Origin: Ectothiorhodospira mobilis
GTDB lineage: Bacteria > Pseudomonadota > Gammaproteobacteria > Ectothiorhodospirales > Ectothiorhodospiraceae
Length of the DNA: 64,000 nt
Assembly (NCBI RefSeq): GCF_900114895.1
Contig: NZ_FOUO01000004.1
Span: 124,001 to 188,000 of the forward strand
Reading direction: 5' to 3'
Below, piece by piece: positions 51,646 to 59,519 of the stretch; the first letter of the stretch is position 1, and every line of letters starts with the position of its first letter. Made by a program: the position numbers and the translations under genes. The notes below the pieces were generated by a model. That model saw only the letters and a program-made list of their open reading frames with translations, ran no database searches and was not told the DNA's origin.

Positions 51646-52755
51646 ATGGCAGTTCGCGTTCTGGTGGTCGATGATTCCGGGTTCTTCCGGCGCCGCATCG
51701 TGGATATCCTGAATGCGGATCCCGCCCTGGAGGTGGTGGGCACGGCCGCCAACGGGCAGGAGGCCATCGACCAGGCCCTGGCCCTGAAGCCCGATGTCAT
51801 CACCATGGACATCGAGATGCCGGTGATGGACGGCATCACCGCCGTGCGACGCATCATGGCACGCCAACCCGTGGCCATCCTCATGTTCTCCTCCCTCACC
51901 TTCGAGGGGGCCAAGGCCACCCTGGATGCCCTGGAGGCGGGGGCGGTGGACTTCCTGCCCAAGCGCTTCGAGGACATCGCCCGGGAGCAGCAGGAGGCCA
52001 AGGATGTCCTCTGCCGGCGCGTGCGCAACATCGCCCGTCGTGGCCGCGTCGGGCGTACGCCCACTCCCCCCGCCGCCCCCACCGCGCCCGCAACCCGCCC
52101 GGCCCCCGGGGCCGGTGCGCGGCCGCGACCGGAGCCGGCCCACGGGGCCCGCCCGGAGGGGGAGCGTGCCCCTGCCCTGAACCTGCGGGATTTCCGAGTG
52201 GTGCTCATCGGCACCTCCACCGGCGGTCCCCTGGCCCTGCAGAAGGTCCTCGTGCAGTTGCCGGCCCGATTCCCCCTGCCGCTGCTGATGGTGCAGCACA
52301 TGCCCGCCAGCTTCACCCCCGCCTTCGCCCAGCGCCTGGACCAGCTCTGTGCCATCCGTGTCCGGGAGGCCCAGGATGGCGATGCCCTGGAACCCGGTCT
52401 GGCCCTGCTGGCCCCCGGGGGGCAGCAGATGCAGGTGGAGTCCCGGGGCGGGCGCAGCCGGGTGCGCATCACCGAGGCCACGCCGGACCAGCACTACCGC
52501 CCCTGTGTGGATGTCACCTTCAACTCCGCCGCCGCCGCCTTCCGCGGGGACGCCCTGGCCATCGTCCTCACCGGCATGGGGGCGGATGGGCGCGAGGGGG
52601 CGAAGCTGCTCAAGCGCTGCGGATCCACCGTCTGGGCCCAGAACGAGGAGACCTGCGTGGTCTACGGCATGCCCGCGGCGGTGGTGGACGCCGGGCTGGC
52701 GGACCGGGTGCTGCCCCTGGAGCAGATCGGCAAGATCCTTGCGGAGGCCTGCTGA
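51646..52755 (+). CDS. cheB: Chemotaxis methylesterase CheB
   Basis: CheB demethylates (and deamidates) chemoreceptors under phospho-control by CheA. The 369-residue product has a receiver domain (VLVVDDSGFFRRRI; phospho-acceptor in VITMDIEMPVMDG), a proline-rich linker at about residues 140-180, and the esterase domain with the serine in IGTSTGGPLALQ, the QHMPASFTPAFA segment and TGMGADGREGAKLL. GGAGAG five bases upstream supports the ATG at 51646. cheR is absent from the window, so the methyltransferase must be encoded elsewhere. motC starts three bases after the stop. Confidence 0.96.
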   Translation: MAVRVLVVDDSGFFRRRIVDILNADPALEVVGTAANGQEAIDQALALKPDVITMDIEMPVMDGITAVRRIMARQPVAILMFSSLTFEGAKATLDALEAGAVDFLPKRFEDIAREQQEAKDVLCRRVRNIARRGRVGRTPTPPAAPTAPATRPAPGAGARPRPEPAHGARPEGERAPALNLRDFRVVLIGTSTGGPLALQKVLVQLPARFPLPLLMVQHMPASFTPAFAQRLDQLCAIRVREAQDGDALEPGLALLAPGGQQMQVESRGGRSRVRITEATPDQHYRPCVDVTFNSAAAAFRGDALAIVLTGMGADGREGAKLLKRCGSTVWAQNEETCVVYGMPAAVVDAGLADRVLPLEQIGKILAEAC

Positions 52756-52758
52756 GTC

Positions 52759-53502
52759 ATGGATATCCTGAGCTTCATCGGCATGCTCCTGGCCCTGGTG
52801 GCCATCATCGGCGGCAGCATCGCCAAGGGGAGCGGTCTGGCGGCCCTGTGGAACCTGGCGGCCTTCCTCATCGTCGGTGTGGGCACGGTGGCGGCGGCCC
52901 TGGTGCAGACCCGTCCCGGGGCCATGCTGCGGGCCATCCGCATCTTCCCCTGGGTGTTCCGGCAGCCGCGGCTGGAACCGGAGGCCACCATCGAGCGCAT
53001 CGTCGGCTGGAGCCAGGTGGCCCGCAAGGAGGGGCTGCTGGGTCTGGAATCCATGGCCGAGGAGGAGACGGACGCCTTCGCCCGCAAGGGGTTGCAGCTG
53101 CTGGTGGACGGCACCGAACCTGAGGGCATCCGCACCATCCTGGAAGTGGATATGGGCACCCAGGAGGAATACGACACCGAAGGGGCCAAGGTCTTCGAGG
53201 GCATGGGGATCTATGCCCCCACCATGGGCATCATCGGCGCGGTCATGGGCCTGATGGCGGTGATGCAGAACCTGGCCGATCCCAGCCGCCTGGGTTCGGG
53301 CATCGCCGCCGCCTTCGTGGCCACCATCTACGGCATCTCCTCGGCCAACCTGTTTTTCCTGCCGGTGAGCAACAAGCTCAAGACCACCATCAAGCACCAG
53401 GCCGCCTATCGCGAGATGATCATCGAGGGGATCATCTCCATCGCCGAGGGCGAGAATCCCCGCAATATCGAGACCAAGCTGCAGGGCTACCTGCAGCGCT
53501 GA
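52759..53502 (+). CDS. motC: Flagellar stator protein MotC (MotA family)
   Basis: MotC is the ion-channel stator subunit of the second, MotCD-type stator found in Pseudomonas-like bacteria. The 247-residue protein has four membrane helices, starting MDILSFIGMLLALVAIIGGS. The cytoplasmic loop carries charged residues that contact FliG (RIVGWSQVARKEGLLGLESM), and the last two helices include YAPTMGIIGAVMGLMAVMQNL and SGIAAAFVATIYGISSANL. It is followed by motD after 24 bases. Whether it uses protons or sodium cannot be decided from sequence alone. Confidence 0.94.
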   Translation: MDILSFIGMLLALVAIIGGSIAKGSGLAALWNLAAFLIVGVGTVAAALVQTRPGAMLRAIRIFPWVFRQPRLEPEATIERIVGWSQVARKEGLLGLESMAEEETDAFARKGLQLLVDGTEPEGIRTILEVDMGTQEEYDTEGAKVFEGMGIYAPTMGIIGAVMGLMAVMQNLADPSRLGSGIAAAFVATIYGISSANLFFLPVSNKLKTTIKHQAAYREMIIEGIISIAEGENPRNIETKLQGYLQR

Positions 53503-53526
53503 TGCCAGGGGGCAGCCAGCCGAGCC

Positions 53527-54423
53527 ATGGCCGGACGCAAGAAAAAACACGAGGAGCATCAGAACCACGAGGCCTGGGCGATCCCCTATGCGGACCTGCT
53601 CACCCTGCTGCTGGCCTTCTTCGTCGTGATGTACGCCATCTCGTCGGTGAACGAGGGGAAATACCGCATCCTCTCCGAATCCCTGATCTCCGCCTTCAAG
53701 GCCCCCCCCAAGGCCGTGGATCCCGTACAGGTGGGCGAGGTCATCCGTACCCCCACCCCCTCCATGGTGCAGAGCACTCCCGAGTCCGCCCCCATCGACC
53801 TGGGGGAACCCATGAGCCGCAGCTTGGAGGAGATCCTCGGGGACCTGGACATGCAGGGCCTCTCCGAGGCCATCCTGGGCATCAATACCATGGCCGACGA
53901 GATCGAGCGGGCCATGGCCCCGCTCATCGAATCGGGCATGATCGACGTGGGGCGCGACCGGCTGTGGATCGAGGTGGAGATCAACACCAGCATCCTCTTC
54001 GACAGCGGCAGCGCGCAACTGGCCCCGGATGCCGTCCCCATCCTGGAGCGCCTGGCGGGGATCCTCAGCCAGTTCCCCGTGCGCGTGCACGTGGAGGGAC
54101 ACACGGACGACGTGCCCATCAACACCTCGGTGTACCCCTCCAACTGGGAACTCTCCGCCGGGCGGGCCGCCACCGTGGTGAACCTGTTTGCCCGCAACGG
54201 GGTGGATCCGGACCAGATGGCCGCCATCGGGTTCGGTGAGTATCGGCCCATTGCAAGCAACGACACCCCCGAGGGACGCATGAAGAACCGCCGGGTGAAC
54301 ATCGTCATCCTGGCGGGTCAGCGCCCGCGGACCGGGCAGGGGGCCCCGCCGGAACTCCTGCAGGAGGATATGGAACTGCTGCTGCAGCGGGGGCGGGATC
54401 CCGGCGAGGAGGATGTGCCATGA
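53527..54423 (+). CDS. motD: Flagellar stator protein MotD (MotB family)
   Basis: MotD anchors the stator to peptidoglycan. The 298-residue protein has a basic N-terminus (GRKKKHEEHQNHEAWAIPYA), one membrane helix with the ion-binding Asp in PYADLLTLLLAFFVVMYAIS, a plug-like segment, and a C-terminal OmpA-type peptidoglycan-binding domain (ILFDSGSAQLAPDAVPILER; VHVEGHTDDVPI; GFGEYRPIASNDTPEGRMKN). It shares ATGA with parC downstream. Together with MotC it makes a full stator pair; no MotAB pair occurs in the window. Confidence 0.95.
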   Translation: MAGRKKKHEEHQNHEAWAIPYADLLTLLLAFFVVMYAISSVNEGKYRILSESLISAFKAPPKAVDPVQVGEVIRTPTPSMVQSTPESAPIDLGEPMSRSLEEILGDLDMQGLSEAILGINTMADEIERAMAPLIESGMIDVGRDRLWIEVEINTSILFDSGSAQLAPDAVPILERLAGILSQFPVRVHVEGHTDDVPINTSVYPSNWELSAGRAATVVNLFARNGVDPDQMAAIGFGEYRPIASNDTPEGRMKNRRVNIVILAGQRPRTGQGAPPELLQEDMELLLQRGRDPGEEDVP

Positions 54424-55220
54424 CCACCCTGACCTGGGCCGTGGCCAACCAGAAGGGTGGGGTGGGCAAGACCACCACCACCGTCACCCTGGGCGGACTG
54501 CTCTCGCAGCGGGGGCGGCGTACCCTGCTGGTGGACCTGGACCCCCACGGCTCCCTCACCGCCTACTTCGGGCACGACCCCGAGGGGGCCACCGGCGGCG
54601 TCTACAGCCTCTTCCAGCGGGTGGGGGACCGCCGCCCCATGCAGCCCGAGGCGGCCCTGCGCCGCACCCCATTCGATCACCTCTGGATCCTGCCCGCCTC
54701 CACGGCCCAGGCCACCCTGGACCGGCAACTGGGCACCCGCCAGGGCATGGGCCTGGTGATCCGCCGCGCCATCGAGGCCCTGTCGGACCGCTTCGACCAT
54801 GTCCTGCTGGATTGCCCCCCCATGCTGGGGGTGCTCATGGTGAACGCCCTGGCCGCCTGCGAGCGGCTTCTGATCCCCGTGCAGACGGAATACCTGGCCA
54901 TCCGCGGTCTGGACCGCATGCTGCACACCCTGGAGATGGTGCAGCGCTCCCGGGGGCAGGAGCTGGACGCACTGGTGATCCCCACCCTCTATGACCAGCG
55001 CAACCGGTCCGCCACCCAGGCCCTGTGGGAGCTGCGGGAGCGTTACCGTGACCGCCTCTGGCGCGGCGTGATCACCGTGGACCCGCTGTTCCGGGAGGCC
55101 AGTGTCGCCGGGCAGCCCCTGCCCATCATGTACCCCGATGCCCAGGGTACCCAGGCCTACGAGCGCCTGCTGGATGACCTTTTGGGCACCAACGATTACC
55201 GGCACAGGGCGGTCTCATGA
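54420..55220 (+). CDS. parC: Chemosensory array-positioning ATPase ParC (ParA family)
   Basis: ParC is a ParA-like ATPase that, in Vibrio, places chemosensory arrays at the poles. The 266-residue product has the deviant Walker A NQKGGVGKTTTTVTLGGLLS, the Walker A' LLVDLDPHGSLTAYFG and Walker B DHVLLDCPPMLGVLMVNAL. Its position between motD and a CheW-like gene is the classic ParC/ParP location, not that of a chromosome-partition parA, and no parB is adjacent. It overlaps motD and parP by four bases each, pointing to coupled synthesis. Confidence 0.92.
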   Translation: MTTLTWAVANQKGGVGKTTTTVTLGGLLSQRGRRTLLVDLDPHGSLTAYFGHDPEGATGGVYSLFQRVGDRRPMQPEAALRRTPFDHLWILPASTAQATLDRQLGTRQGMGLVIRRAIEALSDRFDHVLLDCPPMLGVLMVNALAACERLLIPVQTEYLAIRGLDRMLHTLEMVQRSRGQELDALVIPTLYDQRNRSATQALWELRERYRDRLWRGVITVDPLFREASVAGQPLPIMYPDAQGTQAYERLLDDLLGTNDYRHRAVS

Positions 55221-55861
55221 GCGCGCGACGCCAGCCACCTGTCCTCATGGAGGAACAGCAGGCCCTCACCGCCTACCTGGATGGCCTGCTCCAGGAGATC
55301 GCCGAGGAGGAGAAGCCGCCCGCTGCGGCTCCAGAGACGCAAGAGCGGGTACCCCAACCCATTGTGCGGCCGGTGCCGGCCCCGCCCCCCCCGGAGAAGA
55401 AGGACCATGGGCCGCCGCCATGGGCCGCGGAGCGTTTTCAATGTCTGATCTTCCGGGTCGCCGGCCTGCCCCTGGCGGTCCCCCTGGTGAAGCTCAACGG
55501 CATCCTGAAGATGCCGCAGCAGATCACCCCCATGCCCGGGCATGGCCCCCTGTTCATGGGGCTGGCCCAGCACCAGGGGCAGCAGGTCAAGGTGGTGGAC
55601 ATCGCCCGCCTGGTCCTGCCCGCCGACCGGCTGCCTGAGCAGCGCCCGTCCCCGGGGCATCTCATCCTCATCGACGAGGCCCGCTGGGGGTTGGCCTGTG
55701 ACCGGGTGGAGGAGACCCTGACCCTGGATCCCCAATCGGTGCGCTGGCGCACCCCCCAGGGCAGGCGTCCCTGGCTGGCGGGCACGGTCACGCGGCAGCT
55801 GTGCGCCATCCTGGACGTGGATTACCTGGCCCAGGCCCTGGCCAGCGGTCGTTGGGATTGA
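55217..55861 (+). CDS. parP: CheW-like array protein ParP
   Basis: ParP tethers CheA and receptor arrays to ParC at the pole. The 214-residue product has an 80-residue Pro/Glu-rich N-terminus and a CheW-type domain in the rest (QCLIFRVAGLPLAVPLVKLNGI; ILKMPQQITPMPGHGPLFMGL; CDRVEETLTLDPQSVRWR). It overlaps parC. It is shorter than Vibrio ParP because of the brief linker. Its expected partner site is the CheA linker, which here carries three repeated acidic motifs. The symbol rests on position and domain type. Confidence 0.85.
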   Translation: MSARRQPPVLMEEQQALTAYLDGLLQEIAEEEKPPAAAPETQERVPQPIVRPVPAPPPPEKKDHGPPPWAAERFQCLIFRVAGLPLAVPLVKLNGILKMPQQITPMPGHGPLFMGLAQHQGQQVKVVDIARLVLPADRLPEQRPSPGHLILIDEARWGLACDRVEETLTLDPQSVRWRTPQGRRPWLAGTVTRQLCAILDVDYLAQALASGRWD

Positions 55862-55993
55862 GTCCCATCCCGTGTATCCTTGGACTCCGCCAGGCGGGCA
55901 GGGGGGGTGCGTCGGGTACAGGCCGTGGCCGGGCCGGTATGAACCGCCAGGCAACGTCGGTCGTTCGATTCCCTAGATGGAGGTGAGAGCTTC

Positions 55994-56470
55994 ATGGCCA
56001 AAGAATCCGTGTCCACCGCCCCCGAGGCATCCCAGTACGTCACCTTCCGGCTCGCCGAAGAGACCTACGCCATCAATGTCATGCAGGTGCAGGAGGTGCT
56101 GCGGGTGTCGGAGATCGCCCCGGTGCCGGGGGCACCCCACTATGTCCTGGGCATCATCAACCTGCGGGGCAACGTGGTGACGGTGATCGACGCGCGGCGG
56201 CGCATGGGACTGTCCGACAAGGAGCCCGACGATGCCTCCCGGGTGGTGATCATCGAGGTGAGCGGCCAGGTAATCGGCATCCTGGTGGACAGCGTGGCAG
56301 AGGTGATCGAACTGGCGGCCAAGGAAGTGGATCCGGCCCCCAACGTGGGCAACGACGAGAGTTCCAAGTACATCCAGGGCGTGGCCAGCCGCGACGGCGA
56401 GCTGACCATCGTCGTGGACCTGAACAAGCTCCTGACGGACGAGGAATGGGCCGAGGTGGCCAACCTCTAG
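55994..56470 (+). CDS. cheW: Chemotaxis coupling protein CheW
   Basis: CheW joins CheA to chemoreceptors. The 158-residue protein is a complete CheW domain: YVTFRLAEETYAINVMQVQE, VPGAPHYVLGIINLRGNVVTV, and the end VDLNKLLTDEEWAEVANL. GGAGGTGA at 55979-55986 serves the ATG at 55994. It follows parP after a 132-base gap that holds no gene, and precedes a small hypothetical gene by 28 bases. Confidence 0.96.
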   Translation: MAKESVSTAPEASQYVTFRLAEETYAINVMQVQEVLRVSEIAPVPGAPHYVLGIINLRGNVVTVIDARRRMGLSDKEPDDASRVVIIEVSGQVIGILVDSVAEVIELAAKEVDPAPNVGNDESSKYIQGVASRDGELTIVVDLNKLLTDEEWAEVANL

Positions 56471-56498
56471 GCCGGGGCCCGGAGACAGGAGGATGACG

Positions 56499-56741
56499 AT
56501 GGCGGCCGATCTTCCCATCCCACCGACCCACCCTTCCATCCCCGGCCGCCCCGTACCCGAGGAGGGGGATGACGCGCGGCGTTTCCCCCGGGGGCCCAGG
56601 CGCCGCAAGGAGCGAGAACCGCAGGAGGACCGGGAGGAAGGGGAGACCGGGTCCACCTGCGAAGAACCGCCCCAGGACCGGGGCCCCGGAGAGCGTCCGG
56701 GTCTGCCGGATGACCCGGATCAAATCGACGAGTACGCATGA
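56499..56741 (+). CDS. Small disordered protein between cheW and fipA
   Basis: The 80-residue frame encodes a Pro/Arg/Glu/Asp-rich protein with no signal peptide, membrane span or motif I recognise (DLPIPPTHPSIPGRPVPEEG at the start, DDPDQIDEYA at the end). AGGAGG sits six bases before the ATG at 56499 and its stop overlaps the fipA start (ATGA), so it is probably translated and may serve mainly to couple cheW and fipA. A short gene often stands at this place in Pseudomonas-type clusters. Function is unknown. Confidence 0.6.
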   Translation: MAADLPIPPTHPSIPGRPVPEEGDDARRFPRGPRRRKEREPQEDREEGETGSTCEEPPQDRGPGERPGLPDDPDQIDEYA

Positions 56742-57133
56742 TCGTATACATCGGCTTGGCAATCGCATCGCTGGCGGGGCTGGTGGCCCTGGCCGCCAGC
56801 ATCGGGCTGCTGCGGCAGGTGCGGCAGTTGAGGGCGGCATTGCGGGAACAGGAGGCGGGCCTGCTGTCCCTGCGCGGCGCCCTGAGCGCCCTGCACGCCC
56901 AGGCCCAGCAGGCGGAGGAGGAACGGGAGCAGTTGCAGCGCCAGCTGCGCCGCCTGACGGAGCAGCAGGAGCGCATGACCCTGCAGGCGCCGGAGGAGGG
57001 GGCCTACAACCACGCCGTGCGCATGCTGCAGCAGGGGGCGGGCCGGGAAGAACTCATGGAGCAGTGCGGCCTCTCCCGGGGGGAGGCGGACCTGCTTCTG
57101 GCCATGCACCGGCGCAATCCCCCGGCCAATTGA
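56738..57133 (+). CDS. fipA: FlhF-interaction protein FipA (DUF2802)
   Basis: DUF2802 proteins at this locus have been described as FipA, a membrane protein that helps bring FlhF to the pole in polar-flagellated gammaproteobacteria. The 131-residue product fits: one N-terminal membrane helix (MIVYIGLAIASLAGLVALAA), a long Gln/Glu/Arg coiled coil at about residues 28-85, and a C-terminal DUF2802-type domain (YNHAVRMLQQGAGREELMEQCGLSRGEADLLLAMHRR). Its position after parC-parP-cheW is the conserved one. The start overlaps the preceding stop. Confidence 0.85.
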   Translation: MIVYIGLAIASLAGLVALAASIGLLRQVRQLRAALREQEAGLLSLRGALSALHAQAQQAEEEREQLQRQLRRLTEQQERMTLQAPEEGAYNHAVRMLQQGAGREELMEQCGLSRGEADLLLAMHRRNPPAN

Positions 57134-57149
57134 GGCCGTACCCCGCTTC

Positions 57150-57479
57150 TCATCCCCCCCGCTCTGCCTCCCCTGTATCCGCCTCTCCGCGGTCTTGGTC
57201 TTTCTCATCCCCGGGGCGGCGTCCGCCGAGCCAGTAGACAAAGGCCAGTACCTCTGCCACCGCCACGTACAGGTTCTCGGGGATCTCCTCCCCCAGGGGG
57301 ATCTGGGAAAGGGCCTGGGTCAGGGCGGCATCCTCGTGGATGGCCACCCCGTGGGTCCGGGCCAGGGCCTCGATCTGTTCGGCCACCTCGCCGCGGCCCT
57401 TGGCGGTGAGCCGCGGCGCGCCACGGCCCGTGTACTGCAGGGCGATGGCGCTGCGCGGTGGCCTGCGGTCCTTACTCAT
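57150..57479 (-). CDS. fhlB: FlhB cytoplasmic-domain paralogue (FhlB)
   Basis: The 109-residue product resembles the FlhB C-terminal domain: SAIALQYTGRGAPRLTAKGR, HGVAIHEDAALTQALSQIPLGEEIPENLYVAVAEVLAFVYWL. The latter matches the FlhB end seen at 42700-42780. It lacks membrane helices and the NPTH cleavage site, as other FhlB/YlqH-type proteins do. The charged last 25 residues are variable. The ATG at 57479 overlaps the stop of the FliK-like gene, so the pair is one operon, opposite in direction to the main cluster. A role in adjusting export-substrate switching is inferred. Confidence 0.85.
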   Translation of the reverse strand: MSKDRRPPRSAIALQYTGRGAPRLTAKGRGEVAEQIEALARTHGVAIHEDAALTQALSQIPLGEEIPENLYVAVAEVLAFVYWLGGRRPGDEKDQDRGEADTGEAERGG

Positions 57480-58804
57480 GCCCGTCCGTCCACGATGGGG
57501 CCATCCCCCCGTGCGGGGGGCTCCGGCGGGGGCGGGGCGTTGCGGCACTGCAGGTTCACCACCTCCAGGTCCCGGGCCTGCAGGCGCTCCCGCAGCCGGG
57601 GCAGGGCCTGTTGCAGGCGCTCGCTCCCCGCCGCCGCCTCTGCCCAGAACTGGGTGGTCACCTGATCACCACGCACCACCACCCGCACATGGAGGGGGCC
57701 CAGCCCCGGCAGGTCCAGGGCCAGGTCTGCACGCCAGGGGTGATCCGCGTCCTCCCGGCCCCCGCGATGTCCCCCCTCCCGCTGCAGGCGCATGTGCACC
57801 ACATCCACCCCGTCCTCCCCCTTCAGGGGGAGTTCCAGGAACCAGCGCGGGGACTGCCCCGGTTCCTCCGGCTTCTCTGCACTGGCCAGCTGGTGCATCA
57901 CCAGGCGCGCCAGGCTGCCCTCCACCTGGCGCTGCAGGGTGGCGAGCCACTGGTCCGCCTGTAGCGGCGCGCCCTGGGGGCGTCCCTGGGGTACGGGCTG
58001 CGCCTCCCGAAAGGGGGGCGGCGGATCCTGCCGCGTCGGTGCGGGGGCATCCCCGCCACCGCGGGAGGCCGGGGGCAGGCTGCGCAACTGCCGGGCCAGG
58101 GAAAGGAGCCGTCCCTTCAGGTCCCGGCCCACGGGGGGGGGCTTCCCATCCTCGGCGGCCCGGGCCAGGCGCGCCTCCAGGAAGAGGCCCGAATCCAGCA
58201 GGGCCCGGCGCAGTCCGGGCCCCGTGGTGATGCCCTCCACCCGGGGCAGGTTCATCCACAGGGCCTCCATCGCCTGGCGTACCGCCGGCGGCAGCCCCTG
58301 GCGCATGGAGGCCGACTCCTGGCCCTGGAGCCGGGCCAGGGTGGCCATGAGTGGGGCCTGGGAGGCCTGGACCGGGGCCCACTGGCGCAGCAGGGGGGCG
58401 TGGGCCGCCCCGGAGGTGGGTCCCCCGGGCGGCCCGGCGGGGAGGAGGGAGCCGGTCGCGGGGCCCTGTGGGGTGGAGAAAGGGGGGGATGTCGTGGCCG
58501 GTGTACCCGCCTGAGGTCCGTCCATGGAGACCTGGCCCGTGGATGCCGGCAGCAGGGTCAACTGCAACCGGGGATGGACGGCGGTCACCTGCAGGGTCAG
58601 TGATTGTCCTGCCCGTACGGGCACCGGCAGGCGGGCCTCCACCCCCGTACCCCCCAGACGCAGCAGGGTGTCGCCGCCGGATTGGGCGGAGGTGAGCACC
58701 CGGGCCTGGAGGATCTGCCCCGGCTGCAGACCCCGAAGGGCACTCTGCCCGCCTTGGGTCAGCTGGATGTGCAGATCACCACTGCGCAGGGGGGGGAGAC
58801 TCAT
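57476..58804 (-). CDS. Second FliK-like protein
   Basis: The 442-residue protein has an N-terminal strand-rich domain (LQPGQILQARVLTSAQSGGDTLLRLGGT, SLTLQVTAVHPRLQLTLLPA), a Pro/Gly/Ala-rich middle and a C-terminal FliK-type domain (WFLELPLKGEDGVDVVHMRL, LALDLPGLGPLHVRVVVRGD, LPRLRERLQARDLEVVNLQC). It thus resembles the FliK-family hook-length proteins paired with fhlB in many gammaproteobacteria. The ATG at 58804 is used; one at 58849 is possible and neither has a good ribosome site. With the FliK at 35827 the window carries two such proteins. Which one measures the hook cannot be told from sequence. Confidence 0.8.
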   Translation of the reverse strand: MSLPPLRSGDLHIQLTQGGQSALRGLQPGQILQARVLTSAQSGGDTLLRLGGTGVEARLPVPVRAGQSLTLQVTAVHPRLQLTLLPASTGQVSMDGPQAGTPATTSPPFSTPQGPATGSLLPAGPPGGPTSGAAHAPLLRQWAPVQASQAPLMATLARLQGQESASMRQGLPPAVRQAMEALWMNLPRVEGITTGPGLRRALLDSGLFLEARLARAAEDGKPPPVGRDLKGRLLSLARQLRSLPPASRGGGDAPAPTRQDPPPPFREAQPVPQGRPQGAPLQADQWLATLQRQVEGSLARLVMHQLASAEKPEEPGQSPRWFLELPLKGEDGVDVVHMRLQREGGHRGGREDADHPWRADLALDLPGLGPLHVRVVVRGDQVTTQFWAEAAAGSERLQQALPRLRERLQARDLEVVNLQCRNAPPPPEPPARGDGPIVDGRA

Positions 58805-58867
58805 GGGGTGCCCGTCCGGGATGGGTTTCTGCCGATGGTACCCGCTCATGCCCGCCCGGGGACATGC

Positions 58868-58896
58868 CTGTCAAGCACTGTGGGCTCGTGTATCAT
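58868..58896 (+). promoter_or_regulatory. Promoter of the phosphatase gene
   Basis: CTGTCA (58868-58873), a 17-base spacer and TATCAT (58891-58896) predict a start near 58903, in the gap after the minus-strand fliK-like gene. Confidence 0.45.
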
Positions 58897-58950
58897 GCCC
58901 CGGCACCGGGGCCCCCCGGGATGTCCAACCCAGAATGCGATGGTCGTTTC

Positions 58951-59451
58951 ATGATGCAGGAAGAGAAGGTCTCGGTCCTCATGGTCTGCCTGGGGAACAT
59001 CTGCCGTTCCCCCACGGCCCAGGGGGTGCTGCAATGGTTATTGGCCAAGGAAGGCCTGGAGCAGCGGGTCCTGGTGGATTCCGCTGGCACCCACGCCTAT
59101 CACGTGGGCGAGCCGCCGGATCCCCGTGCCCGCCGTGCCGCGCTGCAGCGGGGCATCGATCTCAGTGGGCAGCGGGCCCGGCGGGTGGAACGGGAGGATC
59201 TGGAGCGTTTCGACTACGTCCTGGCCATGGACCGGGAGAATCTGGCCCATCTGCAGGCCCTGGCGCCGGCTCAGGCCGTGCGCGGTCATCTGGGACTGTT
59301 CATGGCCTTTGCCCGCAACTGGGAGGAGCAGGAGGTGCCGGACCCCTATTATGGCGGGGATCGGGGTTTTGACCGCGTGCTGGATATGGTGGAGGATGCC
59401 TCCCAGGGGCTCTTGCAGCGCATCCGCGAGCGCCAGGGCGTCCGGGGGTAG
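58951..59451 (+). CDS. Low-molecular-weight protein-tyrosine phosphatase
   Basis: This 166-residue enzyme dephosphorylates phosphotyrosine, often on polysaccharide-export kinases. The catalytic P-loop C13-x5-R19-S is present (VCLGNICRSPTAQGVLQWLL), and the general-acid DPY motif lies in EVPDPYYGGDRGF. The start at 58951 places the P-loop at the usual distance from the N-terminus; ATG at 58921 is possible. No tyrosine kinase or capsule gene is nearby, so the substrate is unknown. A strong hairpin follows and it is convergent with rne. Confidence 0.92.
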   Translation: MMQEEKVSVLMVCLGNICRSPTAQGVLQWLLAKEGLEQRVLVDSAGTHAYHVGEPPDPRARRAALQRGIDLSGQRARRVEREDLERFDYVLAMDRENLAHLQALAPAQAVRGHLGLFMAFARNWEEQEVPDPYYGGDRGFDRVLDMVEDASQGLLQRIRERQGVRG

Positions 59452-59465
59452 GGGATCCCCCAAAG

Positions 59466-59503
59466 AAAAGGCCCCCGAGCGTCGGTCGGGGGCCTCTCGT
59501 TTC
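59466..59503. terminator. Bidirectional terminator between the phosphatase gene and rne
   Basis: GGCCCCCGA (59470-59478) pairs with TCGGGGGCC (59486-59494) around a 7-base loop. The plus-strand tail reads TCTCGTTT and the minus-strand tail CTTTTCTTTG, so it can end both convergent transcripts. Confidence 0.8.
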
Positions 59504-59519
59504 AGGGGGCCGGGGCGGG

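Noticed and set aside
54420-55220. parA as part of a plasmid or chromosome partition locus
   Set aside because: No parB or parS-like repeats are nearby; the gene is nested in the chemotaxis operon with parP and cheW.
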